Positions 21,877-30,558 of a DNA stretch of 39,196 nt are shown one piece after another. Under the pieces are notes generated by a model that worked only from the letters and a program-made list of their open reading frames with translations, did not search any database and was not told the DNA's origin. Made by a program: the position numbers and the translations under genes. Numbering within the stretch: position 1 is the first letter of the stretch; each line of letters opens with the position of its first letter. The DNA is taken from the NCBI GenBank assembly GCA_949287395.1, contig CASEFZ010000109.1, positions 1-39,196 of the forward strand. The letters are read 5' to 3'. The stretch is from an uncultured Verrucomicrobiota bacterium. Its GTDB lineage: Bacteria; Verrucomicrobiota; Verrucomicrobiia; Opitutales; Intestinicryptomonadaceae.

Positions 21877-23163
21877 CTACTTAACCGCGCCGCTCGGCCC
21901 CATGGCCGAACTCTGCTGGACAACGCCGCCATCGCCATCGGAAATTTTCAAAGCTTTGAGTATTGTTTTCGATATGAACTCGTTGGGTTTTTTCTTGTCA
22001 TCGCCCGACATCATAAAAAACTGCATTTTGTTTCTTTTTGCGTAGTTTTGCAAAAATTTGGATATCTGGTTAAGCTCCTTGGAGGACGATTCCACTGCGC
22101 ACAAAACAACCTCGGTATCGGGATAGTCTTTCTTGAGGAAATTCATCATCTGTATGAAAGACTTTTCCCATGCTTTTCCCGCCTTGTGGGGATCGCCCGG
22201 CTGGATGTACAAAACATAGTCGTAGGGAAGGAGAGTCATTGCATATTTGAACATGCGGGCAAAATCCGGGTCAGTTATGCACTTGGTTGTTTCCCACGCA
22301 GAAAGATTTACCTGCTTGCCAAGCTTCTCGCGCAGCGCCCATGCCGCTCCGTGCGCATAAGAGCCCGTCATGAACACCCTCTTGCCGACTTTGCTCTTCG
22401 TGTTCAGCCCAACTATATTGCTATGCACAACGTTCTCCTTTACAACGGGTGCGGGCTTGAAAACCTTTTTGTTCAGGTTAGACGAATTAAGCCCCTCTCC
22501 CGCGCGCTCGATCTCCTGCGCTATGGCCTTGCCCTGCATGTCGACGGCGGGCTTTTTAAAGTGATACCTGTCGCTCCAATACTTATCCCTATCCAGCGGA
22601 GCCATTATCGCGTTCAAGTCCACAAAGGGTAAATTGAACTTCTTTGCAAGATCCGGAAGAGTTCTGTCGGTCTGCTCGGCCTGGTCCTTTATGGGAGTTG
22701 TCCCAACTATTATGAGCTTTGAATTGGGCATTTTCTCAAGTATAAACTTGATGGAATTCTCTATCGCCTTAACGCGCTGCGCAAGAGGCTTGTGGCCGTG
22801 CAGTCCGTTGTTGTAGGTGATAATATCGTAAGGCGCCTGTTCAAGCACCAGATTTAGGGCGTATATAAAGTCTGGATCGGTTGCGTCCATGGAGCTTGCC
22901 CAAAAGGATATGTCGTATTTCCCGTTTAAAATCTCCTTTACGCTGCGATGGTTTGCGTTGCATATGGAGTCACCTATCATAAGGACTTTTGGACGCCCCT
23001 CCTGCCGAGCATCGTACATGGAAAAGCGAGACCAATCTATACCCTCCTGCGGCTGGGGCCTTGGATCCTCGGGTTGATATTTCTTGTATGTTTCGTCCTC
23101 GGCATGCGCGCCGGCCGCAAAAACCGCGCAGCAAAACAGCAAACTTGCAAACCTTTTAAGCAT
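21877..23163 (-). CDS. Secreted protein with two tandem SGNH-hydrolase-like domains
   Basis: A 428-residue exported protein with signal peptide MLKRFASLLFCCAVFAAGAHA. Domain 1 (about 55-225) is a complete SGNH/GDSL esterase: VLMIGDSICNANH (Ser66), YNNGLHGHKP (Asn119 and the following Gly) and SDRYHF (Asp198, His201). Domain 2 (about 258-405) repeats the same layout: MTGSYAHGAAWALREKL, then TDPDFARMFKYAM parallel to TDPDFIYALNLVL of domain 1, then LPYDYVLYIQPGDPHKAG. It lacks the GDS serine context and the DxxH, so it is probably inactive. The start at 23163 has a perfect AAGGAGG 8 bases upstream; the upstream in-frame extension lies over queH. It overlaps the queH stop by 8 bases. Substrate unknown; carbohydrate esters are plausible. 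Confidence 0.85.
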   Translation of the reverse strand: MLKRFASLLFCCAVFAAGAHAEDETYKKYQPEDPRPQPQEGIDWSRFSMYDARQEGRPKVLMIGDSICNANHRSVKEILNGKYDISFWASSMDATDPDFIYALNLVLEQAPYDIITYNNGLHGHKPLAQRVKAIENSIKFILEKMPNSKLIIVGTTPIKDQAEQTDRTLPDLAKKFNLPFVDLNAIMAPLDRDKYWSDRYHFKKPAVDMQGKAIAQEIERAGEGLNSSNLNKKVFKPAPVVKENVVHSNIVGLNTKSKVGKRVFMTGSYAHGAAWALREKLGKQVNLSAWETTKCITDPDFARMFKYAMTLLPYDYVLYIQPGDPHKAGKAWEKSFIQMMNFLKKDYPDTEVVLCAVESSSKELNQISKFLQNYAKRNKMQFFMMSGDDKKKPNEFISKTILKALKISDGDGGVVQQSSAMGPSGAVK

Positions 23164-23785
23164 CGTTATGTCCCTCCTTATTTTTGTTAAATGAAAATTC
23201 GCACCCGCAATACTGCTGTAGATAAAAGCCAAATTTTTTGACAAGCAAGTCTCTTCTTTGCTGAAGGCCACCTTTTCTCCAGCAGACATCCCAAAAAAGC
23301 GCACCGGGATAAAGCGCCTGCGCAAATCCCCCGGCCAGGGCAATTTGTTTTGAGTCTTTCCAGCGCGAAGACGTCAGGGTTGTGGCAAACACCCCGAACC
23401 CCCTTGCAACCGCCTGCCTGGCAGTCTCCGCAAGCCTCATCTTAAAGCACGCCAGACACCTTGCTCCGCGTTCCGGCTCGGCCTCCAAGCCGCGGACTTG
23501 CCCCAACCAGGCGCCGTGCTCCCACTCGGCATCTGCGTAAAACTGTTCCAACCCCAAAGATTGCGCATGCCTGGCGCACTCGTCCCTGCGGCGCTCGTAT
23601 TCGACCAAAGGATATATGTTAGGATTGTAATAAAATAGCGCCGGCTTTATTCCGCTCGCCAAAAGAGCCTCTATTATGGCGCACGCGCACGGAGCGCAAC
23701 AGCAATGCAATAAAATCTTGTCAGCTCCCCCTGGAGCCTCCAAGCCCGGCGCTTTAAAATCGGAACTTTCAGAATCTGGGCGCAT
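23156..23785 (-). CDS. queH: Epoxyqueuosine reductase QueH
   Basis: Cobalamin-independent reduction of epoxyqueuosine to queuosine in tRNA (QueH/DUF208 family), an alternative to B12-dependent QueG. The 209-residue protein has the diagnostic HCCCAPC cluster (residues 27-33), YYNPNIYPLVEYERRRDE, GARCLACFKMRLAETA, ATTLTSSRWKD and a C-terminal YCGCEFS, which supply the Cys ligands of the metal and Fe-S sites. It follows the thioesterase gene by 4 bp and overlaps the SGNH gene at its 3' end. The first 20 residues (MRPDSESSDFKAPGLEAPGG) precede the conserved core and may be a slight over-extension. Confidence 0.92.
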   Translation of the reverse strand: MRPDSESSDFKAPGLEAPGGADKILLHCCCAPCACAIIEALLASGIKPALFYYNPNIYPLVEYERRRDECARHAQSLGLEQFYADAEWEHGAWLGQVRGLEAEPERGARCLACFKMRLAETARQAVARGFGVFATTLTSSRWKDSKQIALAGGFAQALYPGALFWDVCWRKGGLQQRRDLLVKKFGFYLQQYCGCEFSFNKNKEGHNDA

Positions 23786-23789
23786 GTGT

Positions 23790-24545
23790 TTAAGGCCTCT
23801 CCTGCCACAAAGTTTCCATCGCGCACAAAACTGCGCCGTCCCTTCGGCGGCGCAACAGATGTGTAAACGCGTCGCCGCGCCGCGTGAGAATGCTCTCTAT
23901 TTCATCCCCGTAAAAAGCCTCGTGCTCAAACCTTATCCTGTAAGACTTCAACATGTGGCAAATCCTGTAGTCTTTGTCTATGGCCTCAAGGGCGCGCGGA
24001 ATGTAGCGGACATTGTTTAAGTGCATATTGAAATCCAACTCGTCGAAGCGCACCGTCTGGACAATCATGTTCATGCCCTCCGACGCGCAACAGCCGTTGT
24101 CAAACATCTCAATTTTATCAAACGCGTGATCCGGTATGTCCACGCTGTCCTTGCAGACTTCAAGCATGCCTGCCACCGATGATGCCTTCTGCGGCTTGTG
24201 CGTTTGAAGGTCGGCAATAAAATTGACAGTGCTGCCGCAGGCTATCTTTCTTCCGCCGCAGGCGGCCTCAAAATTCGTCCTTATCTTCACGCCGCCTATT
24301 TCGCAAACCCAGGCGGACACCTCTACCGGATCCCTCCAGACCGGCATTGGAGGAAAAAACTTCACAGCCCCTCCCATAGTTATCCACGTCAACCCCAGTT
24401 TTGCCAGATCGGGCGCGGCGCACTTGTGCGCCACGGCATATTCGGCAAAGCACTCTTGGAAATACATTCCAACGTAATATTCCCTCATCTCGTAGTCGGG
24501 GGTAATTTCGGAACTCCTGACCCTGTATGTATTCTTGAATTTCAC
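23790..24545 (-). CDS. Acyl-ACP thioesterase (double hotdog)
   Basis: Predicted to release fatty acids from acyl carrier protein (FatA/FatB-like bacterial family, PF01643 type). The 251 residues form two hotdog repeats. The first (about 1-130) opens with TYRVRSSEITPDYEMREYYVGMYFQE and has LGLTWITMGGAVKFF. The second (about 155-251) has VRFDELDFNMHLNNVRYIPRALEAI, matching the D-x-N-x-H-x-N-N pattern of the family catalytic region. It follows the SpoIIE phosphatase by 17 bp and precedes queH by 4 bp. Chain-length preference cannot be read from sequence. The ATG at 24545 is followed directly by a fold-like N-terminus, so I keep it. Confidence 0.87.
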   Translation of the reverse strand: MKFKNTYRVRSSEITPDYEMREYYVGMYFQECFAEYAVAHKCAAPDLAKLGLTWITMGGAVKFFPPMPVWRDPVEVSAWVCEIGGVKIRTNFEAACGGRKIACGSTVNFIADLQTHKPQKASSVAGMLEVCKDSVDIPDHAFDKIEMFDNGCCASEGMNMIVQTVRFDELDFNMHLNNVRYIPRALEAIDKDYRICHMLKSYRIRFEHEAFYGDEIESILTRRGDAFTHLLRRRRDGAVLCAMETLWQERP

Positions 24546-24562
24546 AAAACTGCAACCCCCTT

Positions 24563-26506
24563 TCAGGATTCTCCCACTCCACTTTCAGAGCCCGCGCCGA
24601 CATACTCAAACACCACCATGGTTATGTCGTCCGACTGCGGCTCTCCGGCGGCATGGGCGGATACGTCCTCCCTTACCTTTGACAAAATCTCGCTTGACGG
24701 GCAGCCTGCCACGCTCAGTTTATCAAGGCAGCTCTTGAGCCGCTGTTCGCCGAATAAGTCCCCGGCCGCGTTCATGGCCTCGGTCACGCCGTCAGTGTAG
24801 AGGAATATTCTCTCCCCCGGCGAAAGCGATGTTTCAAAAGACGAATAGGCCGTCCCTTCCAACGCCCCCACCACAAGGCTCGGACGGCACTCCATATATT
24901 TCCACTCCCCGTCCTCCCTCATGACAAGGGGCTGGTTATGCCCGGCATTCACACAGCATAGGGCGCCGGTCCTAAGGTCGACAATGCACAGAAATACCGA
25001 AACAAAAAAGTCTTGATCGTTCGTCTTGCATACCTGGGCGTTTATGCGCGCCATAAGCTCCTCAGGGCGCGCTGAATCGCGCATGGTATTCCGTATGAGG
25101 GTGCTGGTCGTCATCATGAAAAGCGCGGCCGGTATGCCCTTCCCTGATACGTCGGCAATGAGGAACACAAGACGGTTGTCGTCCAGCATGAAGAAATCGT
25201 AAAAGTCTCCGCCAACCTCGCGCGCGGCCGCCATATTCGCGTAAATTTCAAACTCCTTGCGCCGCTCTTCGGGGGAGAACCTCTTGGGCAGTGTTGACTG
25301 CTGTATGGATTTTGCTATCTCAAGCTCGGACTCCATTCTCTGGCGCTCCGCTGAAATCTCCATTATCCTCTTAACATGCCCCTTGATGTCTTCCGTCATC
25401 TTGTTGAACGAATCCCCCAAGACGGCAAATTCCGCCGGCTCGGGAATCGCTATCTTCACGTCCAAATTTCCATCGCCTATCTGCGCAGTCTTCTCCAATA
25501 AAAGCGCTATGGGCTTGTTTATGTATTTCGAAAGCGATTTATAAACCAGGAAGGTTATTGCGGCACACACCAAAAAGAGCAATATCAACAACGCCGCTTG
25601 AATTCTGACAACACTCCCCAAAAGTTCGGATGTCGGAACGTTCATTATCAAAATCATTCCGTTATCGAGCTCTTTTTTAAACGAAAAATACATTTTTCCC
25701 TCGCACTCGATCTCCGTGCCCGATTTCAGTGAGTCCGAATACCAGGAAATATTACTAAGCGGGCTTCCCACAAGCGGCGCATTCACCTTGCCGTCCCTGA
25801 AAAGCATTATAAAATCGTTCCGCGCGTCGGCAAACAGGACGCAACTGCCCTCGGTTGGAAGAAGTGAAGCCAACTCCTGGGAAATGGAGTCCAGCTCCCA
25901 GTCTACCGTCGACATTCCCACAAACGCGCCCCCGGCGTCGTATATGCCCGCCCCGACAGTGACCATCAAGGCATGTGAACCGGACTCGTCAAAATACGGC
26001 GCGGTCCAATAGGCACCACGCCTCTTAATGGACGCCTCCTTTACGGTAAGATACCACCTCTGGGTCAGGTAGTCGTACCTGTCGGACTCGAAATCCTCGT
26101 CTATCACAACCGCGCCGGAATCTTTGTAGGCGTAGCGACAAAAACGCTTTTTCGACTTCTCAATCTTGTAAGGCTCAAACCAAATGCCGCCGCCCACGGA
26201 TATGGGGTTATTCTCAAAATTTCTTCGCACGGCAAGGTCGGCCACGGATAGATCCCGAACTCCCCCGGTAACGGCCGCGTAAAAAATCTCCCCCGAAAGC
26301 GCCAAGTTTCTGGCGTTCTCCTGCAGGCGCTTTATGGATTTGTTCAGCCTCTCGCTAAAAAACGACACCTCCAAATTGCACGAGCGTATCTGCTGGCGCT
26401 TGTTCCTCTCATAGGATGCAAGGGAAAACGACGCCGCAACCGCACACAGCACCGCAAGCTGCACGACCATCAAAAAGACAATTTTAGACCTCGCAGTCTT
26501 CAGCAT
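24563..26506 (-). CDS. Membrane sensor serine phosphatase: dCache-HAMP-SpoIIE (PP2C)
   Basis: A 647-residue signalling protein. It has TM1 (about 8-30), an extracytoplasmic dCache-like sensor (about 40-300, with YLTQRWYLTVKEASIKRRGAYW and GAGIYDAGGAFVGMSTVDW), TM2 (about 303-323), a HAMP region (about 323-377), a coiled linker, and a PPM/SpoIIE phosphatase (about 420-636). Metal-binding Asps are visible in REVGGDFYD (Asp434), IADVSGKG (Asp452), YTDGVTEA (Asp572) and QSDDITM (Asp626/627). Such proteins usually dephosphorylate an anti-sigma-antagonist; no STAS or anti-sigma gene is nearby. The start at 26506 has GAGGGA 5 bases upstream; an in-frame start at 26572 is less likely. It lies 111 bp after the dUTPase-like gene. 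Confidence 0.9.
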   Translation of the reverse strand: MLKTARSKIVFLMVVQLAVLCAVAASFSLASYERNKRQQIRSCNLEVSFFSERLNKSIKRLQENARNLALSGEIFYAAVTGGVRDLSVADLAVRRNFENNPISVGGGIWFEPYKIEKSKKRFCRYAYKDSGAVVIDEDFESDRYDYLTQRWYLTVKEASIKRRGAYWTAPYFDESGSHALMVTVGAGIYDAGGAFVGMSTVDWELDSISQELASLLPTEGSCVLFADARNDFIMLFRDGKVNAPLVGSPLSNISWYSDSLKSGTEIECEGKMYFSFKKELDNGMILIMNVPTSELLGSVVRIQAALLILLFLVCAAITFLVYKSLSKYINKPIALLLEKTAQIGDGNLDVKIAIPEPAEFAVLGDSFNKMTEDIKGHVKRIMEISAERQRMESELEIAKSIQQSTLPKRFSPEERRKEFEIYANMAAAREVGGDFYDFFMLDDNRLVFLIADVSGKGIPAALFMMTTSTLIRNTMRDSARPEELMARINAQVCKTNDQDFFVSVFLCIVDLRTGALCCVNAGHNQPLVMREDGEWKYMECRPSLVVGALEGTAYSSFETSLSPGERIFLYTDGVTEAMNAAGDLFGEQRLKSCLDKLSVAGCPSSEILSKVREDVSAHAAGEPQSDDITMVVFEYVGAGSESGVGES

Positions 26507-26617
26507 TTCTTCCCTCTCTAAAAACACGGGCAAAACCGCCGCCGCACACCCCGCAAACAACCCGGCATCCAACGCTCCGCGCAGAGAAAAGCCAACCCGC
26601 CGCGCAATTTGCGAAAG

Positions 26618-26989
26618 TTAAATCGACCTGCAATCAGACTCGTCCTTCGTCTGGTATCCCGAATCCTGCCTGTCGTGGTTTATGTGGTTCTTTTTCGCGT
26701 ACGCCTGGTAAAAGTCGTCCGCGCTCATGCCCAAAACTTGTGCAACCGACACCAAAAAGTGAAGCATGTCCACAACCTCAACCCTCGCATTTTGGACATC
26801 GAAAGTCTGGTATTTTGCCCACCATTTCCACGGAACAGAATCCACAAGTTCGCAATTCTCCTGCTGAAGCGCCCTGCTGTAGTTGAGCACCCATTTTATT
26901 TTCTCGGACTCGTCCATATTGGAGGTATCTACACCTATCCTCTTGTTGAGCTCGTACTGCATCTTAAATATTTCTTCCAGCTTGTCCAT
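26618..26989 (-). CDS. dUTPase-like all-alpha NTP pyrophosphohydrolase
   Basis: A 123-residue helical protein of the dimeric dUTPase/MazG superfamily, which cleaves (d)NTPs to monophosphates. Visible metal-binding patterns are QQENCELVDSVPWKWW (ExxE/D helix) and ARVEVVDMLHFLVSVAQVLG (ExxD helix), followed by ADDFYQAYAKKNHINHDRQDSGY, which fits the dUTPase_2-type family. I took the ATG at 26989 (MDKLEEIFKMQYELNKR), where the fold begins. An in-frame start at 27121 would add 44 residues of non-domain sequence over the hpnH promoter area. No good ribosome site precedes it. First gene of the minus-strand unit, divergent from hpnH. Confidence 0.8.
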   Translation of the reverse strand: MDKLEEIFKMQYELNKRIGVDTSNMDESEKIKWVLNYSRALQQENCELVDSVPWKWWAKYQTFDVQNARVEVVDMLHFLVSVAQVLGMSADDFYQAYAKKNHINHDRQDSGYQTKDESDCRSI

Positions 26990-27166
26990 AATTGCCGAAA
27001 TAATTGTCCCAGCAGGCCTAAGAGTCAAACCAAAAGCGCCCAAATGCCGCCCGGGCCGCCCATGAAACGTGCAAAACCACAACTTGGAAAAAAGAGTTGA
27101 ACAAAAATGCGCAAGGTTCATTGTCGGTGGTTATATTACAGAATTTAACATAGCACACTAAATATT

Positions 27167-28189
27167 ATGGCAGTTCCCATTTCACAGGCTTTAACAGTGG
27201 CAAAATACGCCCTTTCCAACTCGATAAAGGGCAAGAAAAGATACCCTCTCGTGATGATGCTTGAGCCGCTTTTCCAATGCAATTTGGCGTGTTCGGGCTG
27301 CGGGAAGATACAGTACCCCAAGCATATACTCGACATGCGCATGCCCAAAGAAAAGGCATGGGCCGCCATAGAGGAATGCGGGGCGCCCGTTGTCAGCATA
27401 GCCGGCGGAGAACCCCTGCTCCACCCCGAAATGCCGGAAATGGTAAAAGGGTTCATAGAGCGCAAAAAGTACGTGTACATGTGCACAAACGCGCAGATAC
27501 TCTTGGCTAAGATAGACAAATTTGAGCCAAGCAAATATCTTTCGCTTGGAATCCACCTTGACGGCACGCGCCGCATGCACGACAAAAGCGTCAACCGCGA
27601 GGGCGCATACGATACCGCCGTCAGAGGGATAAAAGAGGCCCTCAAGCGCGGCTTTAGGGTCACCACCAACACGACTGTCTTCAACAACGCCGACCCCGAC
27701 GAAATACGCAAGTTTTTCGACGACATGACTGAGCTTGGCGTAGAGGGAATGATGCTTTCGCCCGGCTTCCCGTACGACAAGGCCCCCAACCAGGACATTT
27801 TCTTGGAGCGCAAAAAAACGGTTGAATTGTTCAGGCGCATACTTGGCAATCCCAATCCGAAGTGGGTGTTCAACCATTCGCCGAGTTTTCTCGCCTTTCT
27901 GAAGGGAGAGCAGGAGTACGACTGCACTCCGTGGGGCAACCCAACCTATTCCATTTTGGGCTGGCAGAAGCCCTGCTATCTAATAAACGACGGCTACTGC
28001 GAAACTTTTGCAGAACTTATGGACTGCATAGACAAATACAGCCTTGGCCCCAAAGGGACGCGCCCGGAATGCAAAGACTGCATGTTGCACAGCGGGTACG
28101 AGGCCAGCGCCGTATGCGATATATTCGGCAGCGTTTCCGGTTTGTTGAGGGCATGGAAACACATGCGCAACTTTAAAAAGAGCGTCTGA
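27167..28189 (+). CDS. hpnH: HpnH-family radical SAM enzyme (adenosyl-hopene transferase)
   Basis: Predicted to add a 5'-deoxyadenosyl group to diploptene, the first step to extended hopanoids. The 340-residue protein has the radical-SAM cluster motif CNLACSGC (Cys38, Cys42, Cys45) in LEPLFQCNLACSGCGKIQYP, then VSIAGGEPLLHPE (SAM-binding GGE) and LGIHLDGTRRMHDKSVNREGAYD. The C-terminal KPCYLINDGYC and CKDCMLHSGYEASAV segments match HpnH. The ATG at 27167 has no Shine-Dalgarno; a weak TTGTCG...TAACAT promoter lies just upstream, so the leader would be very short. No squalene-hopene cyclase or other hpn gene is in the window. dinG follows after 5 bp. Confidence 0.9.
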   Translation: MAVPISQALTVAKYALSNSIKGKKRYPLVMMLEPLFQCNLACSGCGKIQYPKHILDMRMPKEKAWAAIEECGAPVVSIAGGEPLLHPEMPEMVKGFIERKKYVYMCTNAQILLAKIDKFEPSKYLSLGIHLDGTRRMHDKSVNREGAYDTAVRGIKEALKRGFRVTTNTTVFNNADPDEIRKFFDDMTELGVEGMMLSPGFPYDKAPNQDIFLERKKTVELFRRILGNPNPKWVFNHSPSFLAFLKGEQEYDCTPWGNPTYSILGWQKPCYLINDGYCETFAELMDCIDKYSLGPKGTRPECKDCMLHSGYEASAVCDIFGSVSGLLRAWKHMRNFKKSV

Positions 28190-28194
28190 GAGGC

Positions 28195-30258
28195 GTGGGG
28201 GAATTTGACGAAGGCAGGCTGGGGCTGCCTGCTCTCAGCGAGCGGGTGTTTGGCGCGGACGGATACGCGCGCGTTTTGCCGAATTTCGAGCATAGGCCAG
28301 AGCAGGAGCGCATGGCGCTCAACTGCGCGCAGGCTTTTGCCGCAGACACCGCCCTTTTGTGCGAGGCCGGAACGGGGGTCGGCAAAAGCATGGCCTATCT
28401 TGTTCCCGGAATAATAGCCGCCGTGCGCTTTCGCAGGCAGCTTGTTGTCGCAACCCACACCATAGCGCTCCAGCAGCAGATAATAGAGAAGGACATTCCG
28501 CGCATACGCGCCATGTTTGAGGCGTGCGGGGAGTTGTCCGATTGCAAGGATTTCAAGGCGGCGCTCCTGATGGGGAGGGCAAACTACCTTTGCACGCACA
28601 GGCTGAAGAGGGCACTTGCGGAACGCCGCGAATTGTTCGACACGCGGGAGAGCAAAGAGCTTGAGCGCATAGCGGACTGGAGCGTTTCAACGGATACGGG
28701 TTTTGTGGAAGAAATGTCGCCGCCGCCGGATCCGGAGGTGTGGAACTGGGTGAATGCGGACTCGTCGTCGTGTGCGCCGCGCAACTGTTCCGACGGAACC
28801 TGCTTCTACCAAAAGGCGAGAAGATTAGTGGGCGAGGCAGATGTTGTTGTGCTAAACCACAAGCTTCTTTTTTCAATGCTTGCGGCCGGAATGTCGGCGG
28901 ACGAAGACACGCGCGGGATACTTTTTGCCGGCGACATGCTTGTGGTTGACGAGGCCCACCTGGCGCCGGATTCGGCGGCAGACTGTTTCGGGATATCGTT
29001 GAGCAGTTCGGGGGTGTCGCGCCTGTTGAAGAGAATTTACGATCCTTCCAAAAAGAAGGGGTTAATAGTCAGAAACGGCATGGCGGAATTTTGCGACAAG
29101 CAGATAGTCTGCCAGGCAATAGATGCCGTTTGCGAATTTTTTTCCGCAATAAAAACGGAAGTTCTCGGCCAGCGGGAAACGGTTAGGCTGACCGTTCCAG
29201 ATTGGGCCGATATGGGCGCATGCGGAAGCCTGGACACACTTGTGCGCATGTTGGACTCTCTTGCCCAAAACGCAAAGACGGACACTTTGGCCGCCGAAAT
29301 AAAGGATTACAGAAGGCAGGTTGCGGGAATCAGAAACTCCATGGAAGACTGTGCGTCTCTGGCTGACAAAGACTGTGTGTACTGGGCCGAAAACGCGGGG
29401 GGGAAATCTGCGGCGGTGCGTTTAAACTCGGCTCCAATTGATGTTTCGGAGATTTTGCGGCGCAAGATATTTGCGCGGTCCACGGCGGTTGTGATGACCA
29501 GCGCAACCCTGGCGATAGATGCTACCATGGACTCTTTCTCGCGGAAGGTGGGTGCGGAGTGCGCCGAAACGTTTATATGCAAGTCTCCCTTCGACTACGC
29601 GAGAAATATGAGGGTGCTTTTGGATGTCTCCTCGGCCGAGCCTGACAGGGAATCCGGCAAGCTTGATTGCAAGTCTATGGCCGAAACAATAACAAATTTG
29701 GCCCTGCAAGTCCGCGGCGGGACGCTTGTGCTTTTCACCAGCTATTACGAACTCAACAAATGCGCCGAAATTCTTGAGGCCGACGCCCGCCTTTCAGAAA
29801 GAAACATATACGTCCAGGGAAAAGTTAAGCGCAATGCCGCAGTGCGGGGTTTTGCCTCGGACGGCAACGCCGTCCTGCTGGGCACGGATACATTTTGGAC
29901 GGGGATAGATGTCCCCGGAGAGGCGCTTTCTCAAGTTATAATAGCGCGCCTGCCATTCGAGAACTTCAAGCATCCGCTGGCCGAGGCCAGAATGGAGCGT
30001 GCGGAAGCCTTGGGTGAAAATCCGTTTTTAAGCATATCCTTGCCAAACGCCGTAATAAAATTTAGGCAGGGCGTTGGCAGGCTGATACGCGCCAAGACCG
30101 ACAAGGGAATAATCGTGGTATTAGATTCCCGAATGGCAAACAAACACTACGGGCTAAAGTTTGCCTCGGCGCTTCCGACCGCCTCAATAGTAAAGTGCAC
30201 CAATAAGCGCCTTCCCGAGGAAGCGGGAGCCGCAGCCAGGGAACTTGGCATTGCGTAA
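28195..30258 (+). CDS. dinG: DinG/XPD-type ATP-dependent DNA helicase
   Basis: Superfamily 2 Fe-S helicase, 5' to 3', thought to act in DNA repair and R-loop removal. The 687 residues include RPEQERMA, Walker A EAGTGVGKSMAYLVP (residues 57-71), VATHTIALQQQ and an iron-sulfur domain with Cys in NYLCTHRL and CAPRNCSDGTC. VVLNHKLL, the DEAH box VVDEAHLAP (about 250), TSATLA, LFTSYYELN, GTDTFWTGIDVPG and the final RQGVGRLIR (motif VI) follow. The GTG start at 28195 lies 5 bp after hpnH; GAGAGG is very close to it, so the start is slightly uncertain. The exonuclease domain found in some Gram-positive DinG proteins is absent. It shares a transcript with hpnH but has no obvious functional link. Confidence 0.9.
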   Translation: MGEFDEGRLGLPALSERVFGADGYARVLPNFEHRPEQERMALNCAQAFAADTALLCEAGTGVGKSMAYLVPGIIAAVRFRRQLVVATHTIALQQQIIEKDIPRIRAMFEACGELSDCKDFKAALLMGRANYLCTHRLKRALAERRELFDTRESKELERIADWSVSTDTGFVEEMSPPPDPEVWNWVNADSSSCAPRNCSDGTCFYQKARRLVGEADVVVLNHKLLFSMLAAGMSADEDTRGILFAGDMLVVDEAHLAPDSAADCFGISLSSSGVSRLLKRIYDPSKKKGLIVRNGMAEFCDKQIVCQAIDAVCEFFSAIKTEVLGQRETVRLTVPDWADMGACGSLDTLVRMLDSLAQNAKTDTLAAEIKDYRRQVAGIRNSMEDCASLADKDCVYWAENAGGKSAAVRLNSAPIDVSEILRRKIFARSTAVVMTSATLAIDATMDSFSRKVGAECAETFICKSPFDYARNMRVLLDVSSAEPDRESGKLDCKSMAETITNLALQVRGGTLVLFTSYYELNKCAEILEADARLSERNIYVQGKVKRNAAVRGFASDGNAVLLGTDTFWTGIDVPGEALSQVIIARLPFENFKHPLAEARMERAEALGENPFLSISLPNAVIKFRQGVGRLIRAKTDKGIIVVLDSRMANKHYGLKFASALPTASIVKCTNKRLPEEAGAAARELGIA

Positions 30259-30558
30259 GCCACTGCTCTTTTGCCGGGCTCAAGGCAAAATTTGCAAATA
30301 TATATCCGCGCACTATCCGTCCGGCGGAGGTACGGAAATTTATAAAAAATTTCAATGTCTGTTTCCAATGGCAGTTTGCCCCCGGCCATTCCTGAAAAAG
30401 AAACAAACTTATAGGAACGACTTCCGGCGCGCCCAAGGGCGTTCCCGAAAAATTTTATCCGCCCAAACGCGCCCGCTAACGGGAAAAACGCCATGCAGCA
30501 GCAAGTCCCATTCGTTCCTGAAGCCGGCGCGGCGCAACAAAATGGCAATGCAGATTTT
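30259..30558. other. Intergenic region between convergent dinG and HAD genes
   Basis: Three hundred bases without a supported gene. TTTTGCC (30269-30275) pairs perfectly with GGCAAAA (30284-30290) around an 8-base loop, 11 bases after the dinG stop codon, followed by TTTG. This is a plausible weak terminator for dinG. A short CCCG-CTAA-CGGG hairpin lies near 30473-30484. Nothing else stands out. Confidence 0.45.

Noticed and set aside
27145-27939. 264-codon minus-strand frame
   Set aside because: Antisense to hpnH, whose radical-SAM motifs are unambiguous.
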